Assembly: GCF_016909015.1 (NCBI RefSeq)
Contig: NZ_JAFBFA010000018.1
Coordinates: 31,395-95,394 of the forward strand
Source of the DNA: Gracilibacillus alcaliphilus
GTDB lineage: Bacteria > Bacillota > Bacilli > Bacillales > Amphibacillaceae
Direction of reading: 5' to 3'
DNA length: 64,000 bases
Both the position numbers and the translations under genes were made by a program. How positions within the stretch are numbered: the stretch's first letter is position 1; every line of letters starts with the position of its first letter. Positions 44,187-54,096 of the stretch are shown here, in pieces. Below the pieces are notes generated by a model. That model was given only the letters and a program-made list of their open reading frames with translations. It had not been told where the DNA came from and made no database searches.

Positions 44187-44374
44187 GAAGGAAATTAACG
44201 GAACAGGAAAGTCTGATTTCTCACCAAGACTGCCTTCATCGTTTGGAGCCACATCTACCGAAAAGCGTTGAATGTAAGTAATTGCAATTTGCCAAGGTTG
44301 TTTACAACCGATTCAAACAAAGAATGTTTATGAAGGAAAAATCCGAACCGATTCATAGCCTAACCTAAGTGAGG

Positions 44375-44396
44375 CCGAATCATAGTTCGGTTTTTT
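44375..44396 (+). terminator. terminator downstream of the PhyH gene
   Basis: CCGAA-TCATAG-TTCGG followed by TTTTTT. The stem is short but the T-tail is good. It is about 190 bases past the stop and in the convergent gap with the GH2 gene. Confidence 0.6.
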
Positions 44397-44437
44397 CAAT
44401 TTCACAAATATATTCCATACGAGTTATGATGAAATTT

Positions 44438-47248
44438 TTAATATCTTAGATTAAATAGTGACTTAACTTTAAAGGTACTCAATAATTCACCGATACTAAT
44501 CGACATCTCCGGTTGGAATTTACTACTTTTTAAGTACTCTATTATTTTGAAAAAGAGAAAATGAGATTCTGGATGCTTCATCAATTTTCGATCAGTTAGA
44601 TTAAGTGTTGATACAAAAAGGCTTCCTTTACCCACGTTCACCTCATAAACATACGCCAATTTTTTCGCACGATTAAAATTATCTATTACCTCTATTATTG
44701 GTTTCACATTAGGCGTTAAATCTAGATTAAGTGCAATCATCCTATCAACTAAATGATACCACTGCCAATCGGAATGGCCATCATGTGGGAATTCATCAAA
44801 AATCGGGTGTTTATGGATGCGCATACCCATTGTTGTACCAGTCTGTTCCGGAAACCATAAATAATTCCAAAATATTGGTAAGTAACGAGTTAAGACCTCG
44901 TCATGCTGACCATCCTCCTTAGCCATTAACCACACATTCCCACCATCCACAAGAAATTGCAAGATATCTCTCCCTATTTGATCCGTTATAGCTAGTTCGA
45001 CATCTTTTTCGGCTTTAAAACTAAGTTCATCTAGGCCGATTGTATTCTCTAGACGGACACCATATAAGGCGGATCGTACTTCGGGAATATTAGTCCAAAT
45101 TCGTTCACAATTTTCCGGTAACTCTTGGCGTGGGAATAGCCAAAAATCCCATTCATTGGTATAGGTTTTTGCATTTATAGTTATCGAAGCTTCAAGGGTT
45201 ATCTTTTCTGCCTTGTTAGTATAAATTTCCTCGCTAATGTTTAATAAATTGATTAGTCCTGTTCCTGGAATCCTCTTGATCGTAACGCCTTCTTTTTTCC
45301 ATATCTTTTCCTCTGTCTTTAATGACCATTCTAAGTCAGCAGAATCCGCTGACAGACCAAAGTGTGATAATTCTAAACTTACTGCTATTTGTTCATCACT
45401 ATAATAAGTCCGTTTTTTAGATCGCATTAATAACACAGTTTGCTCATTAAATTGACGGAACTGTTTTGGTTCAACCACGTTTTTTGAATCCCAGAATACA
45501 TCTAATATTCCCACTGTTGCATGTCCTTGACCAGGGAAATCACGGATATCCAACAACTGAATGCCTGATAAATTAGGGGTTCTTCGAGCCTTCTCCATAT
45601 TTTCTTTTAAAGATCGAACTAAGTGAATGCCTGTTGATTCAATAAATTCGTTTGTTCGACTGTTTATCTTTTTTGACTCTAATGTATCAGTAATTGTTTT
45701 TAACCAATAAGGTTTCAGTACACCCTGATATTTCTTTTCCTCTTCGGGTCGTACATACATGGTAAACTGTCCATGTTCATGGGCAATGATTGGACTTTTC
45801 TCTAATCGAGTGACCTCACCATAATCGGTAGTTGTATCTGACGTAGCAGCGTGATCAATATTATATGGTGGATGCCAATTGAGTGTTGGTATGAAGAAGT
45901 CACCTTCACGACTTTGAGAAGGTAATTGACCATGACCAGTATTATCTGTATAAATCCGACTTGCATCCAGTTGTCTCGCTAACTGTACTAGTTCATTTAA
46001 CTGAGGATGGCCCTCTTCACTTATCAATTCATTTCCCATTGATAACATGACAAAAGAAGGGTGATTTTGCAATGCTGTTAATACTCGTTTCAACTCTTGT
46101 GTTAGAAATGAATGGACTTCTTCAGGTGCTAAATCTTTACTTCTAGTGTATTGTCTGCTCCAATGTGGCAATTCTGTTTGTACAAGCATCCCTGCTTCAT
46201 CTGCTGCTTGCCAGAAAGGCTCTGGAGGGGTCCAGCCATGTAATCTCACATGATTAAAACCATAACTTTTAACGATTTGAAATTGTTTACGATAATGCTC
46301 TATATCCCATTCTGGATAACCTGTATTAGGAAAAATACAACAATCAACATATCCTGTTAAAAATATTGGAATGCCATTTAATAAAATTTGATTCTTGTCA
46401 GTAGAAATAGTTCTTAAACCAAATCTTACGGTTTTTTTGTCATACTGTTTTCCATGATGTAAAAGTGTGACCTCTGCATGGTACAAGTACGGGTCATCTG
46501 GAGACCATACTTTAGCTGTGTCATCCAATTTTATTTGAATAAAGTTCGTTAGCTGTAACGCCTCATTTTTACCTGCGATATCCACTTCTTTAGATTGAAC
46601 TAGCCCACCGTCCTGATCAAGGATATTGGTCCTAATACTCCAATTATTTCTGTCTGGACAGTTTGTTCGATCAACCTTCACCTCCACCTGAACAAATTTA
46701 TCTTCTGCCTTAGTTTGAACTCTCACATCTTGAATAGTATGAGGTAATTCGCTGATAATCTGAATTCCCCCTGTTATGCCTCCCCAATAAGTGGATGTAT
46801 GGTAAGAATGAATATGGCTTTCTTGCAATGGTAAAAGCATTTGATTATCGATTCTAATTACAAATCGATGTTTACCTCCTATTTTAACAAAAGGTGTAAT
46901 GTTATAACGTTGAACGGTTGATAGACTATCTTCCTTTCCAACATAATTACCGTCAATCCATAATTCGGTAACCCATCTAACTCCTTTTAGATCTAAATAT
47001 AAATCGCTTTCATTTATATCCTTTGATAATTCAATATCCTTTACATACCATGCTATACCTTCATATTCTCTGTCTTTTTTCCATGTCCCAATTGGAAAGT
47101 GTGCAGAAGCCTGTCCATACCCTTGCTCCTCTATGGAACCTGGGATCTGAATCATATCCGAAGGTAAAGAAGTGTCTTTATGAATCCAGTTCTGATCATT
47201 ATTCAGATCCAACGAAAAATTCCAAGTTCCATTTAAATCTATTTTCAT
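44438..47248 (-). CDS. glycoside hydrolase family 2 enzyme
   Basis: About 936 residues from ATG 47248 (GGAG 11 nt upstream; GTG 47260 overlaps the SD). N-terminal jelly-roll sugar-binding domain (DLNGTWNFSLD, YYWGGITGG-type loop STYWGGITGG), immunoglobulin-like domain, and the TIM barrel at about 290-560 with acid/base Glu in MLSMGNEL (about 407) and nucleophile Glu in IAHEHGQF (about 491). A long C-terminal extension (about 600-936) follows. No signal peptide. GH2 includes beta-galactosidase, beta-mannosidase and beta-glucuronidase; specificity is unclear. It is downstream of the DUF5107-TPR gene. Confidence 0.9.
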   Translation of the reverse strand: MKIDLNGTWNFSLDLNNDQNWIHKDTSLPSDMIQIPGSIEEQGYGQASAHFPIGTWKKDREYEGIAWYVKDIELSKDINESDLYLDLKGVRWVTELWIDGNYVGKEDSLSTVQRYNITPFVKIGGKHRFVIRIDNQMLLPLQESHIHSYHTSTYWGGITGGIQIISELPHTIQDVRVQTKAEDKFVQVEVKVDRTNCPDRNNWSIRTNILDQDGGLVQSKEVDIAGKNEALQLTNFIQIKLDDTAKVWSPDDPYLYHAEVTLLHHGKQYDKKTVRFGLRTISTDKNQILLNGIPIFLTGYVDCCIFPNTGYPEWDIEHYRKQFQIVKSYGFNHVRLHGWTPPEPFWQAADEAGMLVQTELPHWSRQYTRSKDLAPEEVHSFLTQELKRVLTALQNHPSFVMLSMGNELISEEGHPQLNELVQLARQLDASRIYTDNTGHGQLPSQSREGDFFIPTLNWHPPYNIDHAATSDTTTDYGEVTRLEKSPIIAHEHGQFTMYVRPEEEKKYQGVLKPYWLKTITDTLESKKINSRTNEFIESTGIHLVRSLKENMEKARRTPNLSGIQLLDIRDFPGQGHATVGILDVFWDSKNVVEPKQFRQFNEQTVLLMRSKKRTYYSDEQIAVSLELSHFGLSADSADLEWSLKTEEKIWKKEGVTIKRIPGTGLINLLNISEEIYTNKAEKITLEASITINAKTYTNEWDFWLFPRQELPENCERIWTNIPEVRSALYGVRLENTIGLDELSFKAEKDVELAITDQIGRDILQFLVDGGNVWLMAKEDGQHDEVLTRYLPIFWNYLWFPEQTGTTMGMRIHKHPIFDEFPHDGHSDWQWYHLVDRMIALNLDLTPNVKPIIEVIDNFNRAKKLAYVYEVNVGKGSLFVSTLNLTDRKLMKHPESHFLFFKIIEYLKSSKFQPEMSISIGELLSTFKVKSLFNLRY

Positions 47249-47273
47249 CAACTTAATCACTCCAAATTTCTCA

Positions 47274-47304
47274 CCAAACCCCGAGTAGAATATTCGAGGT
47301 TTGG
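47274..47304. promoter_or_regulatory. intercistronic hairpin between DUF5107-TPR and GH2 genes
   Basis: CCAAACC (47274-47280) pairs with GGTTTGG (47298-47304), with inner CGA/TCG, in the short gap between the two genes. No T-run follows on the minus strand, so mRNA processing or stabilisation is more likely than termination. Confidence 0.5.
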
Positions 47305-47320
47305 CGGTTAGTATAATTGA

Positions 47321-50300
47321 TTAATAGAGACTTACCAATCTATCATTCTTCTTACACAATGCTAAATGAATCATCGCTCCTTGATGGTTAGGGTCCATTT
47401 CTAATACTTCTTCAAAACGTCTTTGTGCTTCTTTTACATTTAGCATACCTAACTGTCCGATCCCTATCATAAACAGACAATGAATTTTATTTTTTTGATT
47501 TAAATCCTCTTCAAACACTAAGAAATCTGGCAAAGATACAGCAAAATATTCTATTTTTACAACATCATAAAAGTGTGCCTCTCCATAATCGATCAGCTTA
47601 TTAAATCGACGTTTTGCTTCCTTTTGATTAGCTAACTTTAACCAAGCTAACCCTTGATAATAAATCATCTCAGGTGGCTGATCATTATAATACATGACAC
47701 TTGTCGGTTCATCCAAACCAGTTGAAGCAACTTCAAAACACTCTTTAGCTTTATCCATTTTATTTAAACCTTCATAGGCACAACCCAGATAAAAATATAC
47801 ATTATTCTCTTGCGCTCCTGCTAGTTTGCCTTCTCCTAGATTTTCAGGATAATGTAAAGCTTGTTGTAAATATTCTACAGCTTGATCATACTCCTTATTT
47901 TCAATACATATTTTCCCCAATTCTACATTTGAAACAACATATTGGCCTGGTATCTTGCCCTCGCCACCTTCCCATGGGTGGAATTTTCTGTTTTTCAATA
48001 AGTTTAATACTTGATCATATTCACCCATCGAATTAAGCAATGTAATATATTCCAAGTATAAATCGTCTCTCTTTTGGACTAAATCAAGATATTTTGTTAA
48101 ATTCTCCAGGCGTTTAGTCGGAGCTACATTTAATTTTTTATAAAGCTGATCCAGCTCATAAAATACACGTGCATCCTTTGGATTACAGTTAAATGCTTTT
48201 TCTAGCTCTTGGCGAGACTCTTCCTTCAAACCAAGTTTATTAAAATAACCTAATGATAAATTACGATGAGCTGTCGCAAAACGATCGTCTAAAGCAACAG
48301 ATTTTTCCCAATAGTTAATGGCCTCTTTATGCCTTTTCTTATCGTATAAGAGATTTCCTAAATAATAATATGCTTTGCTGTCCATAGGATCTTCAGCAAT
48401 TGCCTGCTGTAACACAATCAATTCAAAGAGACTGTTTGGGAAGCAATAATCAGGTTTTGCTTCACTTCCAACTATTTGATGTAACATTGCTTTGTCGGTC
48501 TGTCCCGACAAACGATAGAAGTAAGCTAATACATACTGTACCATTGGATATGCGTCTTCCGATTGATTTGGCTCAATACGCGTTAACAGATCAATTGCCT
48601 CTTCTATAGAACCTGAGCTATGATAATCATCTGCTAGTGTCAAATAATTATGAACATCTTCTCTCATCACAAGAATTACTTTTTCAATAGCTTGATCTGC
48701 CTTTTTCCTTTCTCCTGAGTCTCTATAAAGGAGATACAGTTCATTTAATGCACCGAAGTCCATTTTATCTAGGCTTAGTGTCTCTAAAGTAAAGGCTTCA
48801 GCTTCTTCAAATTTATGAAGTTTACGAAGAATACCTGACTTAAGAAGTCTCGCTTGAAAATTGTGAGCATTTCGAATTAATGATTTGTTTACAAACGCTA
48901 ACGCTTCTACAAGTTTATCTTCCATATGAGCAATTTGCGCCAGCGCAAGATAACCGCTATCTTGCCAATCTGCTGACCAACAAGCCTTATAAAATGCTGT
49001 AAAAGCCTCCTTATACTTCCTTTGAAACTTCAAGGTCATCCCTAATTGATAAAAAGCCTCACTATCATAAGGATTTGTATTTCGTACTGTTAGTGACTGA
49101 ATTGCTTTTCTAAAGTGGATTTCACTTTGTTCAAATAAGCCTCTTCTCAAAAGCAATTTACCATATGCTACATTTATACGTATATCCTTACTGTCACGCT
49201 TTAAACCTTCTAGATAATAGTCTTCTGGTTCAAATGTAGCGTGTCTATATTGTTCTAAGTGTAAGCCCGCTAAATATAACTCCTCATTGGTTTTGAGATC
49301 TTCCGGCTCACGCATAGCTTCTGCAGCATTTGGAATTTCTTCAATTTTAGGTGGCTGTGGTTTGTAAGAAACAAGCACTTTTCCTTTTGAATCTTTTACC
49401 GTTACTTCCAGGTTATGCTCTTTATCTGTTTCATCAAGCATGACAACTGTTTTGAAAGTTTCTGATGGAGACAAATTTACCGTTTCTTGCAGATAGTAAC
49501 GTTGTTTTCCTTTTAATTCTACTTTTATCCCTTCAAAAACTGATGTTGTATAAACCTGAACTATTGCACGTTTATTTTCATCTACTTCTAAATTAACTGC
49601 TGCGTCTATCGAGGAGTTTTTCACTACCCCTATATTTTTATACGGCATAAAATATTGTTTGATGGTCTTCTCTTCATATGGTTTTAACCACGTAAAATCA
49701 GGTTGATTATCTGTATAAACACCTGTCATCAGTTCAATGTATGGGCCATCTTCATCTGTCAGATTTCGATCCCACGCCTTTCCAAATTCTCCATTTCCCC
49801 AAGTCCATTGTTTTTTCCCTGGTGAAATATGATGATCAGCAACATGCAGTAAGCCTGCATCAATATTATTGTCATAACCGCCAACAAAGTTATAATCCGA
49901 TTTATATGCCATATATGAAGTTGGTACAGGGATATTTTTATACCGGGATATATCTACACCTTCTGAATAATCCATTTTATAATACGTACCAGTTGCTATT
50001 GGGAATCTGGATACATCTCTTTTACCGTGATCAAACACTGCATTTACATCAGGAGGAAACACAGATTGAGTATGATCATTTGCAGCGATTGCTGGATTTG
50101 CCCACCACAGAAAAGTCTGAGGTTCAGATGTCCTATTGTAAAACTGTGCTTCCACCTCTATATAGGCTTTATTTGGATGAAGTCTAAATCCTGTGGTTAC
50201 CTTTGTACCATACATGCGGTCTATTTCACTGACCCATACAACGGCACTGCCGTCTTTTTCCTCTTCGGTACGGTAATTTACTGGGCCGAATGTATTAGGC

Positions 50301-50686
50301 CGGTGATGTTGAGGCCAATTAAACTCAATCCCACCTGAAATCCAAGGTCCAGTTAACCCTACTAATGCTGGCTTAATAACCCGATTATAGTATACGAAAT
50401 CGTAGTTATTTGTTTTATCCACAGCTCGATAAATTCTACCTCCTATTTCTGGCATGATTTCAACCTTGATAAAATCATTTTCTAAAATAACCATGTTGTA
50501 ATTTTTCTGTACTTTTTCGTCATAAATTTTGTCTATGACTGCATGTGGATAGACTCGTCCCGAACTTCCTTGGTAAACACGTTTTTCAAGAAACATTGGG
50601 TTCTTATCAGGGGTACCCACTTCATAAGTCGGTATATCTCTTTCTTCCTCCCAAACTTTCACATTCCCATGTGGTTTATTAAGCAT
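47321..50686 (-). CDS. DUF5107 (aldose-epimerase-like) protein with long TPR array
   Basis: 1121 residues, no signal peptide. Residues about 30-350 form the DUF5107 domain, a galactose-mutarotase-like beta-sandwich (VEIMPEIGGRIYRAVDKTN, GPWISGGIEFNWPQHHRPN, FLWWANPAIAAND). A beta-rich linker follows to about 450, then about 640 residues of TPR/SEL-type helical repeats (EAFYQLGMTLKFQRKYKEAF, KAYYYLGNLLYDKKRHKEAI, NVYFYLGCAYEGLNKMDKAK). Its activity is not established; linkage to GH2, GH35 and an ABC importer indicates cytoplasmic processing of imported glycans. SD AAAGGATGTGA. Carries the 23-bp motif upstream. Confidence 0.88.
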   Translation of the reverse strand: MLNKPHGNVKVWEEERDIPTYEVGTPDKNPMFLEKRVYQGSSGRVYPHAVIDKIYDEKVQKNYNMVILENDFIKVEIMPEIGGRIYRAVDKTNNYDFVYYNRVIKPALVGLTGPWISGGIEFNWPQHHRPNTFGPVNYRTEEEKDGSAVVWVSEIDRMYGTKVTTGFRLHPNKAYIEVEAQFYNRTSEPQTFLWWANPAIAANDHTQSVFPPDVNAVFDHGKRDVSRFPIATGTYYKMDYSEGVDISRYKNIPVPTSYMAYKSDYNFVGGYDNNIDAGLLHVADHHISPGKKQWTWGNGEFGKAWDRNLTDEDGPYIELMTGVYTDNQPDFTWLKPYEEKTIKQYFMPYKNIGVVKNSSIDAAVNLEVDENKRAIVQVYTTSVFEGIKVELKGKQRYYLQETVNLSPSETFKTVVMLDETDKEHNLEVTVKDSKGKVLVSYKPQPPKIEEIPNAAEAMREPEDLKTNEELYLAGLHLEQYRHATFEPEDYYLEGLKRDSKDIRINVAYGKLLLRRGLFEQSEIHFRKAIQSLTVRNTNPYDSEAFYQLGMTLKFQRKYKEAFTAFYKACWSADWQDSGYLALAQIAHMEDKLVEALAFVNKSLIRNAHNFQARLLKSGILRKLHKFEEAEAFTLETLSLDKMDFGALNELYLLYRDSGERKKADQAIEKVILVMREDVHNYLTLADDYHSSGSIEEAIDLLTRIEPNQSEDAYPMVQYVLAYFYRLSGQTDKAMLHQIVGSEAKPDYCFPNSLFELIVLQQAIAEDPMDSKAYYYLGNLLYDKKRHKEAINYWEKSVALDDRFATAHRNLSLGYFNKLGLKEESRQELEKAFNCNPKDARVFYELDQLYKKLNVAPTKRLENLTKYLDLVQKRDDLYLEYITLLNSMGEYDQVLNLLKNRKFHPWEGGEGKIPGQYVVSNVELGKICIENKEYDQAVEYLQQALHYPENLGEGKLAGAQENNVYFYLGCAYEGLNKMDKAKECFEVASTGLDEPTSVMYYNDQPPEMIYYQGLAWLKLANQKEAKRRFNKLIDYGEAHFYDVVKIEYFAVSLPDFLVFEEDLNQKNKIHCLFMIGIGQLGMLNVKEAQRRFEEVLEMDPNHQGAMIHLALCKKNDRLVSLY

Positions 50687-50765
50687 AAGATTTCACATCC
50701 TTTTAAGAATTTATACTATATATCTAAGATACCTCTTACAATACTGACAGCCAATAAACAAAATT

Positions 50766-50788
50766 CTGTTAATGATGGACTATAGTCG
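50766..50788 (-). promoter_or_regulatory. shared 23-bp regulatory motif, site 2
   Basis: The + strand reads CTGTTAATGATGG then ACTATAGTCG, 20 of 23 identical to site 3. It starts 80 bases upstream of the DUF5107-TPR gene start, in the 230-base gap after the GH35 terminator. Confidence 0.65.
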
Positions 50789-50879
50789 TATTTTTATTTA
50801 TTTTAAAATACGTTAAAATATATATTATAAATATCTTTTTTTATAATATTCTTATTTTATTAAACGCCATTGTAAAAAG

Positions 50880-50911
50880 AGAGATTCGAGGATAAACTTC
50901 CTCGAATCTCT
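50880..50911 (-). terminator. terminator of the GH35/ABC operon
   Basis: AGAGATTCGAGG and CCTCGAATCTCT form a perfect 12-bp stem with an 8-base loop; the minus strand continues CTTTTTACA. It lies 6 bases after the GH35 stop and ends the operon that begins at 56589. Confidence 0.85.
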
Positions 50912-50917
50912 TATGAA

Positions 50918-53242
50918 CTAATATGTAACACTATATTCATATACTGGTATAACTTTGATGGATTTTATTTCTGCAATACTTTTTTTGGATATTTCAGTCC
51001 TTGCTGCCATTGGAGAGTCACTTTTCACTATAACCCCTTCTTTTAATGGGGATATATACACATACATTCCTTTATTTGAAATATCCTTTTGAAATCTTTT
51101 TAAACCTATTTCCCATGTATTATTATTACTATAATTATCATTTATTAACTCTCCATCAATAAATGCATATCCTATATCTCCTACATAATCAATTTGTAAT
51201 AATAATTCTTTCGCATGTTGAAATGCTTGTGTATCAATTTTAATAGTTGCCTTGAAGTCATTTATCTTGGTTACATCAATTTCTATTTCTTTTTGGTTAG
51301 ATGGGATAATATATTCTGTAAATAACCCTTGGTCATTTCCTATAATCTCCTCTTGATTCACCATAATCTTGTCACTTAATGATGGAAAGGACTTTAATGT
51401 TACTTGTTCTAAATTATTACTTTCTAACCTCAATTGATCATGATCTACTAATACATTTGCCTCGGTTATGAGAATGGTTTCTTCCCCTTTTAAGGTCGTT
51501 TTCCAAAAATTCATGCTCTGTTGATCTGTCAGTGTACAAATGTATATTTTTTCGCCATCTTTGCTGACTAGAATTATCATATCACCCTCAGCTGCCGGAA
51601 TGATAACCTTGTTATCTTTTTTCTCCATGTTTCCATGAGTAACTTGTACTTCCTTTATGTTCTTATTATCAAAAACATATCTACTTCTCATTCCCTTTGG
51701 AGCATAAAAAAAGTAAACCTTTTCATTATCCTTTGTTGTAATATCTGTTATTAATTGAGTAGTAGAGTAACTAAGGCAAATATCTCCCATATTAAAATTA
51801 AACGGTAAGATACAATTTTCATCTTTTGCTAATGATAAATTATCATATTTAATCATTTCATCTTCAAGCTGAACAGAGATAGAAAAATCGGTTTGATCCT
51901 TTGTTTCCGTGTGATCTTGAAAATTATTTATATAAAGAAAACCTGAATTTCCATCAGCTCTCACAGCGTATCTTATATTCTCTACATCTTTGGGGTCCAT
52001 CTTATTAAAATCTTGAGCTAGGACTGTTTTCGTTTTGGAAAAACTATCTGCATACTGCTGATAAAACAAGTGTTGGCGCTTTAATCTATGATAGGATTCC
52101 CTTACTTGCCCATACTCTCCTATAGGTGCTTGATAATCATAGGAAATCTTCGGAGTCACTGTTTCATTTAAAAATGGAGTTTTCTTTCCTTTAGGGTTCG
52201 ATCCTCCATGATAAACATAGTATCCTAAGAAGTTACATCCTCCTGCTACTTTTATCGAACTTAAAGCATCGACACTCTCAAAAGGGAGTATAAAACGGTA
52301 ATTATAGAAAACAGTCATTCCACCCATCATTTCTGCACATGCAAACGGTAAGCTTTCAGGCTTATATCTTGGCTCAAAGTCAAATGTTTCAGGTACTTGG
52401 TTATTATGGTAGTCTCTAAATATATAATTTGGTGTCGCAGGATGTTCTTCTACATCTCCATAGAAGATCCATGGCCAATATGCGTATCCGCCCCATAATG
52501 GTAATACTTCATCTGCTGGCGCAATTGCCCCGCCCCATCCCGTTGCTGTATAGATAGGTGTATCGATACCTGAATCTTTAGCGATTTGCTTTAATGTCAG
52601 GATATGCGATTCGCCATCTCGGCCGCCTGGTATCCATTCATTACTTGTACCGGTAGTTAACTCCCATGGTGCTGCTGCATGTTGAAATTCATTTTCTAAT
52701 TGGGTTCCAATAATAGGACCGTTATCTTTGAATAATAATCCTTGTACCTGTTTGCCTATTTCTTTATAGAGTCTTCTTACATAGCATAAATACCCCTCAT
52801 CATTAGAACGCAATTCAAACGGCCGCCCAAACAGCCAATCTGGTAATCCGCCATTTCGCCCCTCTCCATGATCAAAAGGGCCAATTCTAATGATGACGCT
52901 AAGACTATGCTTTTTACATAACTCTATAAATCTCCTTAAGTTTTTGTCACCTTCCCATTCAAAATTCCCTTCCACTTCTTCATGGTGATTCCAAAAAACG
53001 TACGTAGGAACAATGTTTATTCCTCCCATTTTCATTTTTATGAGTTCATCTTCCCATAATTCATGGTTGTATCTGCTAAAGTGAAATTCACCACTTATAC
53101 CAAAAAACGGCTTCCCATCAACCTCCATATAATAATTCGTAAAGCTGATTTCACTTCCATCTCTATTTTTTCCTTTTAAATTCGGCAAAGCAGAATAGAT
53201 TTCTTTTTTTACGTTCCCAACGTTAATATTATATTCACGCAT
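50918..53242 (-). CDS. glycoside hydrolase family 35 beta-galactosidase
   Basis: 774 residues, no signal peptide. GH35 barrel at about 38-400: GEFHFSRYNHELWEDEL, YVFWNHHEEVEGNF, IRIGPFDHGEGRNGGLPDWL, acid/base Glu185 in GTQLENEF and probable nucleophile Glu304 in FACAEMMGG. C-terminal beta domains to 774. GH35 enzymes remove terminal beta-galactose, some exo-beta-glucosamine. Last gene of the operon with the ABC importer (24-bp gap), so it should hydrolyse the imported galactoside in the cytoplasm. Confidence 0.92.
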   Translation of the reverse strand: MREYNINVGNVKKEIYSALPNLKGKNRDGSEISFTNYYMEVDGKPFFGISGEFHFSRYNHELWEDELIKMKMGGINIVPTYVFWNHHEEVEGNFEWEGDKNLRRFIELCKKHSLSVIIRIGPFDHGEGRNGGLPDWLFGRPFELRSNDEGYLCYVRRLYKEIGKQVQGLLFKDNGPIIGTQLENEFQHAAAPWELTTGTSNEWIPGGRDGESHILTLKQIAKDSGIDTPIYTATGWGGAIAPADEVLPLWGGYAYWPWIFYGDVEEHPATPNYIFRDYHNNQVPETFDFEPRYKPESLPFACAEMMGGMTVFYNYRFILPFESVDALSSIKVAGGCNFLGYYVYHGGSNPKGKKTPFLNETVTPKISYDYQAPIGEYGQVRESYHRLKRQHLFYQQYADSFSKTKTVLAQDFNKMDPKDVENIRYAVRADGNSGFLYINNFQDHTETKDQTDFSISVQLEDEMIKYDNLSLAKDENCILPFNFNMGDICLSYSTTQLITDITTKDNEKVYFFYAPKGMRSRYVFDNKNIKEVQVTHGNMEKKDNKVIIPAAEGDMIILVSKDGEKIYICTLTDQQSMNFWKTTLKGEETILITEANVLVDHDQLRLESNNLEQVTLKSFPSLSDKIMVNQEEIIGNDQGLFTEYIIPSNQKEIEIDVTKINDFKATIKIDTQAFQHAKELLLQIDYVGDIGYAFIDGELINDNYSNNNTWEIGLKRFQKDISNKGMYVYISPLKEGVIVKSDSPMAARTEISKKSIAEIKSIKVIPVYEYSVTY

Positions 53243-53265
53243 AATAATCCCTCCAAATAATGTTA

Positions 53266-54096
53266 TTAAGATTTCACCGCTCCTGCTACACCTTCTATAA
53301 AATATCTCTGCATGATGATAAATACAATCATAACGGGAACTAGTGATATACTTGCACCTGCAGCCATTCCAGCATAATCCGAAGCATAATTACCTACAAA
53401 AGATTCCATACCTACAGCAAGTGTTCTTAATTCTGGCTTGTTTAATGTTAATACTAATGGGATTAAGAAGGAACTCCACGTCCATATAAATTGCATGATA
53501 GCTGTAGTTGCAATCATTGGTGCACTCAAAGGCAACATTACTTTCGTAAACGTCCTTAAAAAACCTGCCCCATCTATTTCTGCTGCCTCTTCTAATTCTT
53601 TCGGTATTTTTGCAAAAAAAGAAGTAAACATAAGAATAAATAACACATGGGCTCCAGATGATTCTGCTAAAATTACCCCTAGCATACTATTAGACAGCCC
53701 CAGTTGATTTACAATCTTAAACAAAGGGATAATAGTATAACCTTTAGGAATAAACATAATCGCAGCTATACAAATGACAACTATGTTTCTACCTGGAAAG
53801 TTAACTCGCCCCAATGCATATCCAGTGATTGCACAAAGAAATACAACTATAATTACTGTTGATACCGTTAATATAACGGTATTCACAAAGTAACCTGAAA
53901 AGTTTGCACTATCCCAAGCTCTAACATAGTTATCCCAATTAAATGATTCAGGAATAGGATTAATCCCGGCAGTCAATAATTCATTATTTGTTTTAAATGA
54001 AGAAAAGACCATCCATATAAATGGGTAAATCCAGATTAATCCAAAGATAACTAAAAAGAAATGAATTGTTACACGAACAGTTTTACTAGTAATCAT
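53266..54096 (-). CDS. carbohydrate ABC transporter permease, MalG type
   Basis: 276 residues, six membrane segments, WMVFSSFKTNNEL after the first helix, EAA loop EAAEIDGAGFLR near residue 174. ATGA overlap with the partner permease shows translational coupling. Partner of the binding protein at 55174 and the GH35 enzyme. Confidence 0.94.
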   Translation of the reverse strand: MITSKTVRVTIHFFLVIFGLIWIYPFIWMVFSSFKTNNELLTAGINPIPESFNWDNYVRAWDSANFSGYFVNTVILTVSTVIIVVFLCAITGYALGRVNFPGRNIVVICIAAIMFIPKGYTIIPLFKIVNQLGLSNSMLGVILAESSGAHVLFILMFTSFFAKIPKELEEAAEIDGAGFLRTFTKVMLPLSAPMIATTAIMQFIWTWSSFLIPLVLTLNKPELRTLAVGMESFVGNYASDYAGMAAGASISLVPVMIVFIIMQRYFIEGVAGAVKS

